Shown here in pieces: positions 1 to 6,479 of a stretch of 8,505 nt of DNA (position 1 is the stretch's first letter; the number at the start of each line of letters is the position of its first letter). The DNA comes from an uncultured Muribaculaceae bacterium (GTDB lineage Bacteria > Bacteroidota > Bacteroidia > Bacteroidales > Muribaculaceae), in NCBI GenBank assembly GCA_934590135.1, contig CAKTOT010000097.1, positions 1 through 8,505 of the forward strand. The letters are read 5' to 3'. Made by a program: the position numbers and the translations under genes. The notes beneath the pieces are model-generated. The model searched no databases. It saw only the letters and a list, made by a program, of their open reading frames with translations, and was not told the DNA's origin.

Positions 1-1373
1 GGTATATCTTCATCCTTGGGATGAGTGAAGGGATGGTGCATGGCCATGAGTCTTTGCTCTTCGTCGGACCACTCGAACATGGGGAAGTCCACCACCCAAA
101 GGCAGGCAAATTTGTCTTTGTCGCGCAAGCCGAGGCGGTTGCCCATTTCGAGGCGCAATTCGCAGAGCTGCTTGCGCGTGCGCATGGCATCATCGCCGCT
201 CATAATCAGTATCAAGTCGCCGGGATTGGCGTTCATAGCGGCTTTGAGCTGTTGCAGCGTCTCTTGGTCGTAGAATTTGTCTACGGAGGACTTGACGTTG
301 CCGTCGGCTTCGACGCGAGCATACACGAGTCCCTTGGCGCCGATTTGCGGGCGACGTACGTAGTCGGTCAGCTGGTCAAGCTGTTTGCGCGTATACACGG
401 CGGCGCCGGGAGCGCAGATGGCGCCGATGTATGATGCGTTGTCAAATACGCTGAAGCCGTGACCTTTGAGGATACCGTCGACTTCCACGAAGCGCATTCC
501 GAAGCGCAAGTCGGGCTTATCGCTGCCGTAATATTTCATTGCATCGGCCCAAGGCATACGCAAGAATGGCTCTGTCAGCTCAATGCCGCGGAGTTCCTTG
601 AATATATGCTTGGCCATGCCTTCGAATGTCTGTATGATGTCTTCCTGACTTACAAAAGACATCTCGCAGTCTATCTGTGTAAATTCGGGCTGTCGATCGG
701 CACGAAGGTCTTCGTCACGGAAGCATTTTACGATCTGGAAATAGCGGTCCATGCCGGATACCATCAGAAGCTGTTTGAGGGTCTGGGGTGACTGGGGCAA
801 TGCGTAGAATTGTCCGGGGTTCATACGCGAAGGCACTACAAAGTCGCGTGCACCCTCGGGGGTCGAGCCTACAAGCATGGGGGTCTCGATTTCGAGAAAT
901 CCGAGCGAGTCAAGATAACGGCGGACTTCCATGGTCATGCGATGACGCAATTCGAGATTGCGGCGTACGGGGGTGCGACGCAGGTCCAGGTAGCGGTATT
1001 TCATACGCAAGTCGTCGCCGCCGTCGCTCTGGTCTTCGATGGTGAAGGGAGGCGTAAGCGAGGAGTTGAGTACTTTCAGCGTGGTCACGACGATTTCGAT
1101 GTCGCCGGTGGCCAGATGCGGGTTTTTGCTGGTGCGTTCGCGCACGGTGCCGGTGGCTTGGATGACGTATTCGCGGCCGAGATGCGAGGCATCATCGGTG
1201 AGGGCGGCATCGTCTGCGGCATCGAAGACAAGCTGGGTGATACCATAGCGATCGCGAAGGTCGACGAAGGTCATACCTCCGAGACGGCGTACGCGCTGTA
1301 CCCATCCGGCAAGCGTCACTTGGCTGCCGGCATCGGAGAGGCGGAGTTCTCCGCAGGTTTTGGTCCTGTACAT
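1..1373 (-). CDS. aspS: Aspartyl-tRNA synthetase, 3' end cut by the window edge
   Basis: Class II aminoacyl-tRNA synthetase that charges tRNA-Asp with aspartate in the cytoplasm. The 457 codons visible start at ATG 1373 (MYRTKTCGELRLSD) and run off the left edge. Residues 1 to about 105 are the OB-fold anticodon-binding domain. The catalytic core follows, with KYRYLDLRR (125-133), the motif 1 region GFLEIETPML (158-167), TPEGARDF (171-178), ALPQSPQ (191-197) and motif 2 FRDEDLRADRQPEFTQID (218-235). The bacterial GAD insertion spans roughly 280-420, and MHHPFT (445-450) follows it. Bacterial AspRS is usually about 585-590 residues, so about 130 C-terminal residues, including motif 3, lie outside. 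Leu31 in RRLGG aligns with Leu30 of E. coli AspRS, which fits the tRNA-Asp-specific (discriminating) type; that is inference. It lies 117 bases downstream of lptD on the same strand, with no TAnnTTTG box or terminator between them, so co-transcription is likely. There is no Shine-Dalgarno; the leader is A-rich. Confidence 0.97.
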   Translation of the reverse strand, partial: MYRTKTCGELRLSDAGSQVTLAGWVQRVRRLGGMTFVDLRDRYGITQLVFDAADDAALTDDASHLGREYVIQATGTVRERTSKNPHLATGDIEIVVTTLKVLNSSLTPPFTIEDQSDGGDDLRMKYRYLDLRRTPVRRNLELRHRMTMEVRRYLDSLGFLEIETPMLVGSTPEGARDFVVPSRMNPGQFYALPQSPQTLKQLLMVSGMDRYFQIVKCFRDEDLRADRQPEFTQIDCEMSFVSQEDIIQTFEGMAKHIFKELRGIELTEPFLRMPWADAMKYYGSDKPDLRFGMRFVEVDGILKGHGFSVFDNASYIGAICAPGAAVYTRKQLDQLTDYVRRPQIGAKGLVYARVEADGNVKSSVDKFYDQETLQQLKAAMNANPGDLILIMSGDDAMRTRKQLCELRLEMGNRLGLRDKDKFACLWVVDFPMFEWSDEEQRLMAMHHPFTHPKDEDI

Positions 1374-1490
1374 GGTATGATGTTTTGTTTTTATATGTTG
1401 TTTATTGTATTTGTCGTTGTATTTTGTCGCTGTTTTTTCGTTTTACTTTGTGCCCTATGTCTGTGCGTCCGGGTCTTGTCGCTTTCGGTA
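1374..1490 (-). other. lptD-aspS intergenic gap, A-rich aspS leader
   Basis: On the minus strand the 70 or so bases before the aspS start are strongly A-rich with few G residues, which is typical of Bacteroidota translation leaders that lack a Shine-Dalgarno. I see no TAnnTTTG box and no hairpin followed by a T run. The simplest reading is that aspS is read from the lptD transcript, though a non-canonical promoter here cannot be excluded. Confidence 0.45.
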
Positions 1491-4427
1491 TCAATACCAG
1501 GTGACGCCGTTGGACAGGGAGGAACGCTTGTCGTATTTGAAGTCGGAGAGCAGTGCGCTCTTTACCGATATATGGAAGTTGTAGCTTTTGTAAGGTCCCA
1601 CGGGTACGAAGCTGGCGCGCATCGTGAAGCAGTGCAGATCTCGCGAGATGTTACAGTTCATATATGCCAATTTATGGGTATCGAAGTTGTAGGAGGCCGA
1701 AAACGAGAAGTTCCAGTTTTTAGTCGGTCTGATATTACCGCTGAAACTGAGGTTCTGCGTAATCTTGCTGTTGTACTCCATCTTTTCTTTATTGAAATCG
1801 CCGTAGGAATAGCCTATGGAGTAGTTGACGCTCAGGCTCCACGGGACTTGCCATTTCATATATCCGTCGCGATCGAATTCGGCGCCGAGGTTTTCGGCAT
1901 CATCATCGGCCCCGTTGGCCGAAGCGTATCTGTCATCGGGCGATGGCGGCGGTTCGTTGTCGCGGTTGCCATTGTTTTTATCTTTGTCTTTGGACTTTCG
2001 TTTGAAGGTGTCGTTATTGAAGGTGTATGAGAAGGAGGTTCCCGTACTGGAGAGACGACCGAGTCCCTTACCGGCTTTCCAGCGCGGGATATTGACACGT
2101 ACCGGGTTGCCGTATTCGTTGAGTTGGTAGGTATACACATCCCAGACGGCGGAGAGGTTGAGATTGAAACCTTTGGTGATACGCAACAGCATCGAGGTGT
2201 TGATATTGGACCAATTGAGCGAGTCTGCCGCAAAGTTGTAGGCCTGAGATATGGTGAAGTTTTCGATGAGCGAGATTTTTTTCTCGCCGGTGGAGTCGTT
2301 GTCGCTCTTGACTTTCATTTCCAGGTTGTTGGCCAGTGAAAAGTTCAACGACCCGGTTTTACCTCGTCCTGGAACGCCGAAGATGGCGTTGGGGAAGCGC
2401 GAATATGTCACTTGTTGTATTTCGCCGTTGGGCCCGGGGCGGTCGTAGCTGCCGTAATATCCGAAGAATGACGAGCCGAAATCGGGAGCGCCGCTGAAAC
2501 TTATCGAGGGGGTCATCACGTGGCGTATCATCTTGACCTTGTCTCCCAAGAATTTCATAGGCTGAAAGAAGCCGTAGATACGTGTATCAAGGCCTACGGA
2601 AGCGCTGAAATCCCAGACGTTGTAGAACGAATAGCTGGTGTCGCATACTTCGACGGCTGCGTTGGGATCCCATTGGCGACGCACCTTGGATGTATACATG
2701 CGGTCGGTGATGGATATCGATGGCGTGACGTTGATGTACTTGAAGACGCTGAAAGTGGCGCTGATGGGTATAGTATGCTTCATACCGTTACGCCAGTCTT
2801 TAATCAGACTTTTTTGGAAGAATTGGTCCTGACGTGCCGTCAAGGAGTTTTGCAATTGTCCCGAATAGGACATCTTTATCTTTTCGTACCAGCGTTCGGC
2901 GCCCACGGCTTTTTTACGCTTGAAGGGGGCCAACTGGCTCATGGTGATGGTCAGGTTGGGGAAACTGACGCTCACTGTGGAGTCCTGTGTACGTTGCGAG
3001 AGGTTGAGAGCGGCCGAAAATGACCATTTGCTGTTTGGTATGCGGTAGGTAAGGTTGACGGACGAGCTCTTGGTATTCTCCGTGAAGGCTGAGGAGTAGT
3101 AGGAATTGAGGTCGTTGCGAGTGTATCCGCTGGTGGTGAAGTTGACGGAGGCGGACAGCGACATATTAGGATTGGCCTTGGCGTCCTGCGAGTGGCTCCA
3201 AAGGACTTGGAAGTTGGTTTGCTTGGAGTAATCGGGCAGGCCTTTGTCTCCGAGTATGGTCTTGAGGTAGGATATATCGAAGTTGCCTGAGTAGCGGTAG
3301 CGCTTGACGTAACGCGACTTGGCGGACAAGCCCCACGACCCTTTGGTATAGACTTCGCCGGTGAGGGCAAGGTCCATATTCTGATTTATGGCAAAATAGT
3401 AGCCGCCGTCACGCAGATAGAAGCCGCGATTGTAGTCATCACCGAAAGTGGGAAAAATCACACCGGAGGAGTAGGTCTCCGTAAAGGGGAAGTACCCGAA
3501 GGGCACGGCTACCGGCAGGGGCAGTCCGGCAAGTACCAGATAGGTCGGCCCGGTCACGACATTCTTGCCGGGTTGCATCTTGCCCTTGGTAATCTGAAAA
3601 TAGAAGTGAGGGCAGTCATGGTCGTCGCAGGTGGTGTACTTGCCGTTCTGAAAGTAGTACACTCCGGCGCTGTCTTTCTTGGTCACCCCACCTTGCAGGA
3701 AGCCTTCGCCCTGCTGCGTAAGTACGTCGTAGAGTATGCCTTTACGCGTCTTGAAGTTGTACCGCATATTATGCGCCGCATAGTCGGTCCCTCCTTCGGT
3801 AAACACGGGCTTGCCTATTTCCTCGCCGGCCGTATCGGTGGAGCTGACGGCATAGACGGTGTTGTCGCGAAGATCCATATCGATTTCGGCGGCATTGAGC
3901 TTGAAATCGCCATACGATACCGTACTTTCGCCATACATTATTGCCGAGTCGCGACGTATCATCACCATCGAGTCTTTCGAGGCAAAGGCCACGGCGTTGT
4001 CCAAGTCTACCTTGCGGCGTACCACACGACGAGGCTTCGATGGTACACTGTCGCCTGTGCGATGGGCAGTGTCGGCATTCGCAGTCATCGCCGTATCTCC
4101 AAGAGACGCGCGTACAATACTGTCACTCAACGCGGTAGCAGATGTCTCGGCCGTACTGTCGGATAACAACAATTCTGTCTTGTGTGGAGGACGCAAGACA
4201 GATGCAGGGGTGAGGTTTTCGGCCTGCGCGGACATCGTGGACGTGTCCGCTTTTGTGTCATGGATGTCGGTACGGAACGAGGCGTCCGAGCTCAAAGCCG
4301 CGCATACGCCGTCCACTGCCGACCACAACGCCGGTGCCATCACCGCCGATATGATATATAATGCAGTCTTTTTCAATAGGATGTCTATCGTTGCCACGAC
4401 CCCGAGAGAGGAACGCGGCACGTGCAT
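1491..4427 (-). CDS. lptD: Outer-membrane LPS-assembly protein LptD (Bacteroidota type)
   Basis: Beta-barrel protein expected to insert lipopolysaccharide into the outer leaflet of the outer membrane at the end of the Lpt bridge, with a lipoprotein partner (LptE) not seen here. From ATG 4427 it has 978 residues: an N-terminal signal segment (hydrophobic core about 21-38 after Lys19-Lys20); a Ser/Thr/Asp/Ala-rich spacer (about 44-135); an OstA/LptA-like region (about 141-300) with SYGDFKLNAAEIDMD (171-185) and a TTCDDHDCPHFYF segment (265-277) carrying two cysteines; then GLPLPVAVPFGYFPF (301-315) leading into a long barrel with alternating aromatic and polar residues. The chain ends in NGVTWY, an aromatic C-terminus as expected for a BAM substrate. 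A highly charged insertion sits at about 808-856. The start is uncertain: the promoter box lies only 7 bases before ATG 4427, and TTG 4376 would give a compact signal peptide beginning MKKTALYI. The family call is from recognised sequence pattern, not a search. Confidence 0.9.
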   Translation of the reverse strand: MHVPRSSLGVVATIDILLKKTALYIISAVMAPALWSAVDGVCAALSSDASFRTDIHDTKADTSTMSAQAENLTPASVLRPPHKTELLLSDSTAETSATALSDSIVRASLGDTAMTANADTAHRTGDSVPSKPRRVVRRKVDLDNAVAFASKDSMVMIRRDSAIMYGESTVSYGDFKLNAAEIDMDLRDNTVYAVSSTDTAGEEIGKPVFTEGGTDYAAHNMRYNFKTRKGILYDVLTQQGEGFLQGGVTKKDSAGVYYFQNGKYTTCDDHDCPHFYFQITKGKMQPGKNVVTGPTYLVLAGLPLPVAVPFGYFPFTETYSSGVIFPTFGDDYNRGFYLRDGGYYFAINQNMDLALTGEVYTKGSWGLSAKSRYVKRYRYSGNFDISYLKTILGDKGLPDYSKQTNFQVLWSHSQDAKANPNMSLSASVNFTTSGYTRNDLNSYYSSAFTENTKSSSVNLTYRIPNSKWSFSAALNLSQRTQDSTVSVSFPNLTITMSQLAPFKRKKAVGAERWYEKIKMSYSGQLQNSLTARQDQFFQKSLIKDWRNGMKHTIPISATFSVFKYINVTPSISITDRMYTSKVRRQWDPNAAVEVCDTSYSFYNVWDFSASVGLDTRIYGFFQPMKFLGDKVKMIRHVMTPSISFSGAPDFGSSFFGYYGSYDRPGPNGEIQQVTYSRFPNAIFGVPGRGKTGSLNFSLANNLEMKVKSDNDSTGEKKISLIENFTISQAYNFAADSLNWSNINTSMLLRITKGFNLNLSAVWDVYTYQLNEYGNPVRVNIPRWKAGKGLGRLSSTGTSFSYTFNNDTFKRKSKDKDKNNGNRDNEPPPSPDDRYASANGADDDAENLGAEFDRDGYMKWQVPWSLSVNYSIGYSYGDFNKEKMEYNSKITQNLSFSGNIRPTKNWNFSFSASYNFDTHKLAYMNCNISRDLHCFTMRASFVPVGPYKSYNFHISVKSALLSDFKYDKRSSLSNGVTWY

Positions 4428-4434
4428 TTGCGTG

Positions 4435-4442
4435 CAAAGTTA
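4435..4442 (-). promoter_or_regulatory. Candidate lptD promoter (-7 box TAACTTTG)
   Basis: Minus-strand TAACTTTG matches the Bacteroidota -7 consensus TAnnTTTG exactly. It is preceded by an A-run and a TTTG just upstream; I see no clear -33 TTTG at the usual spacing of about 20 bases. Transcription would begin about 4-7 bases downstream, practically at ATG 4427, so the mRNA would be leaderless or the real start codon lies further in. Confidence 0.6.
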
Positions 4443-4649
4443 CAAACTTTTTTTCAATTTGGATAGCACTATTGCTGCGATGTTGCCGGCATCGAGCACG
4501 TTAGACACTCACTTGACACTCTTATCGTGGCATAGATTTCGAATCGATGCATATATGCCCCTACGTATAGACTCGCCGACGCTACGTCAAAGGGTCTTGC
4601 ACATAGCCGTAAAGTCTTTCTCAACGAGCCCTAATCGGCAGATAGCCGC
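4443..4649. other. Intergenic stretch with no gene recognised
   Basis: This lies between the lptD promoter and the terminator of the Cys/Lys-rich gene. I found no convincing reading frame, tRNA, or TAnnTTTG box on either strand. A plus-strand frame passes through it, but only as part of a long frame antisense to lptD and the repeat gene. A short direct repeat GACACTC occurs twice near 4504-4521; it looks incidental. Confidence 0.4.
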
Positions 4650-4690
4650 AAAAAAAACTACGGGTGTCCGCCGTGTATGGCAGACACCCG
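4650..4690 (-). terminator. Intrinsic terminator of the Cys/Lys-rich gene
   Basis: Inverted repeat with 8-base arms CGGGTGTC (4661-4668) and GACACCCG (4683-4690), extended inward after one mismatch by GCC/GGC around the loop GTGTAT. On the minus strand the hairpin is followed, after TAG, by a run of eight T residues (4657-4650). It starts about 22 bases past the stop codon of the minus-strand gene at 4713-5153, the right place to end that transcript. There is no T run on the plus-strand side, so it should act in one direction only. Confidence 0.85.
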
Positions 4691-4712
4691 CAGATGTATT
4701 TACCTCAGGAGG

Positions 4713-5153
4713 TTACTTTTCTGCTTTTTTGTCTTTGCAGCACTTTGCGCCTTCGGCTTTATTGCATTTGCCGGCCTTGTCGCACTTGGCAGCTTTGTCG
4801 CCTTTGCAGCACTTGGCACCTTCGGCTTTATTGCATTTGCCGGCCTTGTCACACTTAGCGGCTTTGTCGCCTTTGCAGCACTTGGCACCTTCGGCTTTGT
4901 CGCATTTGCCGGCTTTGTCGCATTTGGCGGCTTTGTCGCCTTTGCAGCACTTTGCACCTTCGGCTTTATTGCACTTGTGGCCTTCGGCTTTGTCACACTT
5001 GGCAGCCTTGTCGCCTTTGCAGCACTTTGTGCCTTTTTCACATTTCTCTGTCTTTTCGCAGGTATTCTGCGCGGGCTGCGTAGCCGGAGCTTGTGCCATA
5101 GCGCCGAGAGCGGACACGGCTACAGCCATAATAAGTGTCAGAATTTTCTTCAT
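4713..5153 (-). CDS. Secreted Cys/Lys-rich tandem-repeat protein, function unknown
   Basis: A 146-residue protein I cannot assign to a named family. Residues 1-20 form a clear Sec signal peptide (MKKILTLIMAVAVSALGAMA) with a likely signal peptidase I cut at AMA/QA; there is no lipobox cysteine. A short Ala/Pro/Gln/Thr linker (21-31) follows. Residues 41-146 are four 23-residue repeats plus a partial fifth, each built around KCCKGDKAAKCDK. The mature chain has 20 Cys and 36 Lys, one His, and no Phe, Tyr, Trp, Ile, Leu, Val or Met, so no ordinary hydrophobic core is possible; folding would depend on metal ions or disulfides. It has a TATCTTTG promoter box upstream and a strong terminator downstream, so it is probably monocistronic. 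The minus strand is favoured over the open antisense frames by the signal peptide, the promoter and terminator, and repeat units that differ only synonymously. A metallothionein-like metal store or a disulfide-linked envelope protein are possibilities, both inference. Confidence 0.85.
   Translation of the reverse strand: MKKILTLIMAVAVSALGAMAQAPATQPAQNTCEKTEKCEKGTKCCKGDKAAKCDKAEGHKCNKAEGAKCCKGDKAAKCDKAGKCDKAEGAKCCKGDKAAKCDKAGKCNKAEGAKCCKGDKAAKCDKAGKCNKAEGAKCCKDKKAEK
4716..5033 (-). repeat. 69-base tandem repeat, four units plus a partial one
   Basis: In-frame tandem repeat inside the Cys/Lys-rich gene. Units read on the minus strand: 5033-4965, 4964-4896, 4895-4827, 4826-4758, and a partial 4757-4716. 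The first unit is the most divergent in protein (GTKCC start, AEGHKC instead of AGKC). The units at 4827-4895 and 4758-4826 differ at three of 69 bases by my count, all at third codon positions and all silent. Such arrays can gain or lose units by slippage or recombination, so copy number may differ between strains. Confidence 0.9.
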
Positions 5154-5227
5154 AATTGGTGGTAACGTTTATTAGGGATAAATATTCGCGTTTGTTATGC
5201 CGTTATGACAACTCTTTGCCCGACATA

Positions 5228-5242
5228 CTTTGCGCAAAGATA
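5228..5242 (-). promoter_or_regulatory. Promoter (-7 box TATCTTTG) with overlapping 12-base palindrome
   Basis: Minus-strand TATCTTTG (5242-5235) matches the TAnnTTTG consensus about 80 bases before the start of the Cys/Lys-rich gene. The predicted transcript start is near 5229-5232, giving a leader of roughly 75 bases that is A/T-rich and lacks a Shine-Dalgarno. A perfect palindrome CTTTGCGCAAAG (5228-5239) overlaps the end of the box and the predicted start, a position where a bound regulator would block transcription. The operator role is inference. I see no clear -33 element. Confidence 0.55.
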
Positions 5243-5295
5243 CACATTGATATCGGTTCGTCCCTATGTATTAACATTATTTGTGTAATTTTTTT

Positions 5296-6270
5296 TCAGC
5301 CTTCATTCTTGGCTTCCCAACCCAAGGCGCTGGCGCCGAGTATGGCCGCATCGGCTTCCTTGAGTTCGCTGAGCAGGATTTTGGGCTTGCCTTTGAATAT
5401 AGACATGATGTTGCGGTCGAGGGATTCGCGCAAGGGACGCAGCAGCAGTTCGCCGCTGCGAGCAAGGCCGCCGAAGAGTATGAACGCCTCGGGCGATGAG
5501 AATACGACCATATCGGCAAAGGCTTGTCCAAGTATATCGCCGGTATAATCGAATATCTCTTTGGCAAGTGCATCACCGCTCATAGCGGCATCGTACACAT
5601 CTTTGGAGGTGATATCTTCGATATGGAGATTGCGCAGCAGCGATGGTTCCTTGCGTATTTCGAGGAATTCGCGTGCGGTGCGGGCCACACCCGTAGCCGA
5701 GCAGTATGCTTCGAGACAACCCGTACGGCCGCAGCCGCACAGACGTCCGTTGTTGCGTTTCATAATGACGTGACCCAGTTCGCCGGCAAATCCGTCATGG
5801 CCGTATACCAGTTGTCCGTTGATGACGATACCGCTGCCCACGCCTGTGCCAAGCGTAATCATGATAAAGTCTTTGAGACCGCGAGCGGCGCCGTAGGTCA
5901 TCTCGCCTATGGCTGCAGCGTTGGCGTCATTGGTGATGGTTACAGGTATGCCGAATTTTTCGCTGACCAATTTGGCAAGGGGTATGGGTGTAGGCCAGGG
6001 AAGGTTGACGGCATCCTCAATCATACCGGTATAGTAATTGGCATTGGGGGCGCCGATACCTATGCCGTGGATTTTACCCTCGGCGTCATTAGCCTTGATC
6101 AGACGGGTGAGTTCGGTGTAAAGGTCTTCAATAAAGCCTTCTACTGTGTTGTGCTTGCATGTTTTGATGGAAGACGAGGCTATGACCACACCGCGTGCAT
6201 CTACGATGCCGAATACGGTGTTGGTTCCGCCCAGGTCTATACCTACTACGTAAGGTTTCATAGGGGACAT
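5296..6270 (-). CDS. ROK-family sugar kinase (probable glucokinase)
   Basis: ATP-dependent sugar kinase of the ROK family, cytoplasmic, making a sugar 6-phosphate. From ATG 6270 it has 324 residues, normal for the family. Seen: phosphate-binding DLGGTN (12-17); ITNDANAAAIGE (112-123), in which Asp115 is the expected catalytic base; the second ATP-binding segment LGTGVGSG (140-147); GELGH (163-167), giving sugar-contacting Glu164 and zinc ligand His167; the ROK zinc signature CGCGRTGCLE (178-187) with Cys178, Cys180 and Cys185; and FGGLA (266-270). There is no N-terminal helix-turn-helix, so it is an enzyme rather than a NagC/XylR-type repressor. ATG 6261 (MKPYVVGIDL) is an equally good start; a TTG at 6321 also opens the frame but lies almost at the predicted transcript start, so I reject it. 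Glucose is the likeliest substrate, but N-acetylglucosamine or another hexose is possible; motifs alone do not separate these. Confidence 0.92.
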   Translation of the reverse strand: MSPMKPYVVGIDLGGTNTVFGIVDARGVVIASSSIKTCKHNTVEGFIEDLYTELTRLIKANDAEGKIHGIGIGAPNANYYTGMIEDAVNLPWPTPIPLAKLVSEKFGIPVTITNDANAAAIGEMTYGAARGLKDFIMITLGTGVGSGIVINGQLVYGHDGFAGELGHVIMKRNNGRLCGCGRTGCLEAYCSATGVARTAREFLEIRKEPSLLRNLHIEDITSKDVYDAAMSGDALAKEIFDYTGDILGQAFADMVVFSSPEAFILFGGLARSGELLLRPLRESLDRNIMSIFKGKPKILLSELKEADAAILGASALGWEAKNEG

Positions 6271-6330
6271 GGTTGTGTTTGGTGTATATATATTTATATT
6301 ATTGTCAGCTTGTGTATACAAGTAAGCCTA

Positions 6331-6338
6331 CAAATGTA
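6331..6338 (-). promoter_or_regulatory. Candidate ROK kinase promoter (-7 box TACATTTG)
   Basis: Minus-strand TACATTTG matches TAnnTTTG about 60 bases upstream of ATG 6270. The predicted leader (about 55 bases) is A/T-rich, including an alternating AT stretch at about 6285-6301, and lacks a Shine-Dalgarno. An A-run (minus strand) lies just upstream of the box; no clear -33 TTTG is seen. The position argues for ATG 6270 or 6261 over TTG 6321 as the start. Confidence 0.6.
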
Positions 6339-6423
6339 CACATTTTTTTTTAATCACGGATGTTTTGTGGCGGTAGCCGCCAAATATTTGCTCGTATCTG
6401 ACGGCCGTTTCCCATTTTATAGT

Positions 6424-6431
6424 TACCTTTG
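6424..6431 (+). promoter_or_regulatory. Candidate trpS promoter (-7 box TACCTTTG)
   Basis: Plus-strand TACCTTTG fits the TAnnTTTG consensus and lies 48 bases before ATG 6480. The predicted leader of about 40 bases is A-rich, has no Shine-Dalgarno and contains no hairpin or Trp-codon leader peptide that would suggest attenuation. With the kinase box on the other strand it makes 6271-6479 a divergent promoter region, the two boxes being about 85 bases apart. No -33 match at the usual spacing. Confidence 0.6.
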
Positions 6432-6479
6432 CGGCGTAAAAACGAGCACATAGACAACAAGCAATATACAATATATATT

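Noticed and set aside
810..2030. Plus-strand frame of 406 residues opposite aspS and lptD
   Set aside because: It is antisense to two conserved genes and crosses their intergenic gap; no domain or promoter supports it.
4661..4690. CRISPR-like or attachment-site repeat
   Set aside because: It is a single hairpin followed by a T run on the minus strand; it does not recur in the window and is explained as a terminator.
4700..5041. Second minus-strand frame through the repeat, Lys/Ala/Pro/Ser-rich, resembling a histone H1-like protein
   Set aside because: It is an out-of-frame reading of the same repeat, with no signal peptide or promoter of its own, and it reaches into the terminator region.
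4677..5165. Plus-strand open frame of 162 residues, hydrophobic, with repeated FAALGTFGFIAFAG-like units that look like membrane segments
   Set aside because: It is the antisense of the Cys/Lys repeat gene. The repeat length (69 bases) keeps several frames open; the minus strand has the signal peptide, promoter, terminator and silent repeat divergence, and the plus strand has none of these.
3859..5175. Plus-strand frame of 438 residues spanning the lptD 5' end, the intergenic gap and the repeat gene
   Set aside because: It is antisense to two well-supported genes and has no recognisable domain; its length is explained by codon bias and the repeat.
6319..6321. TTG 6321 as the start of the ROK kinase
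   Set aside because: It lies about 10 bases past the -7 box, adds 17 residues ahead of the conserved fold, and ATG 6270 or 6261 gives a normal N-terminus.
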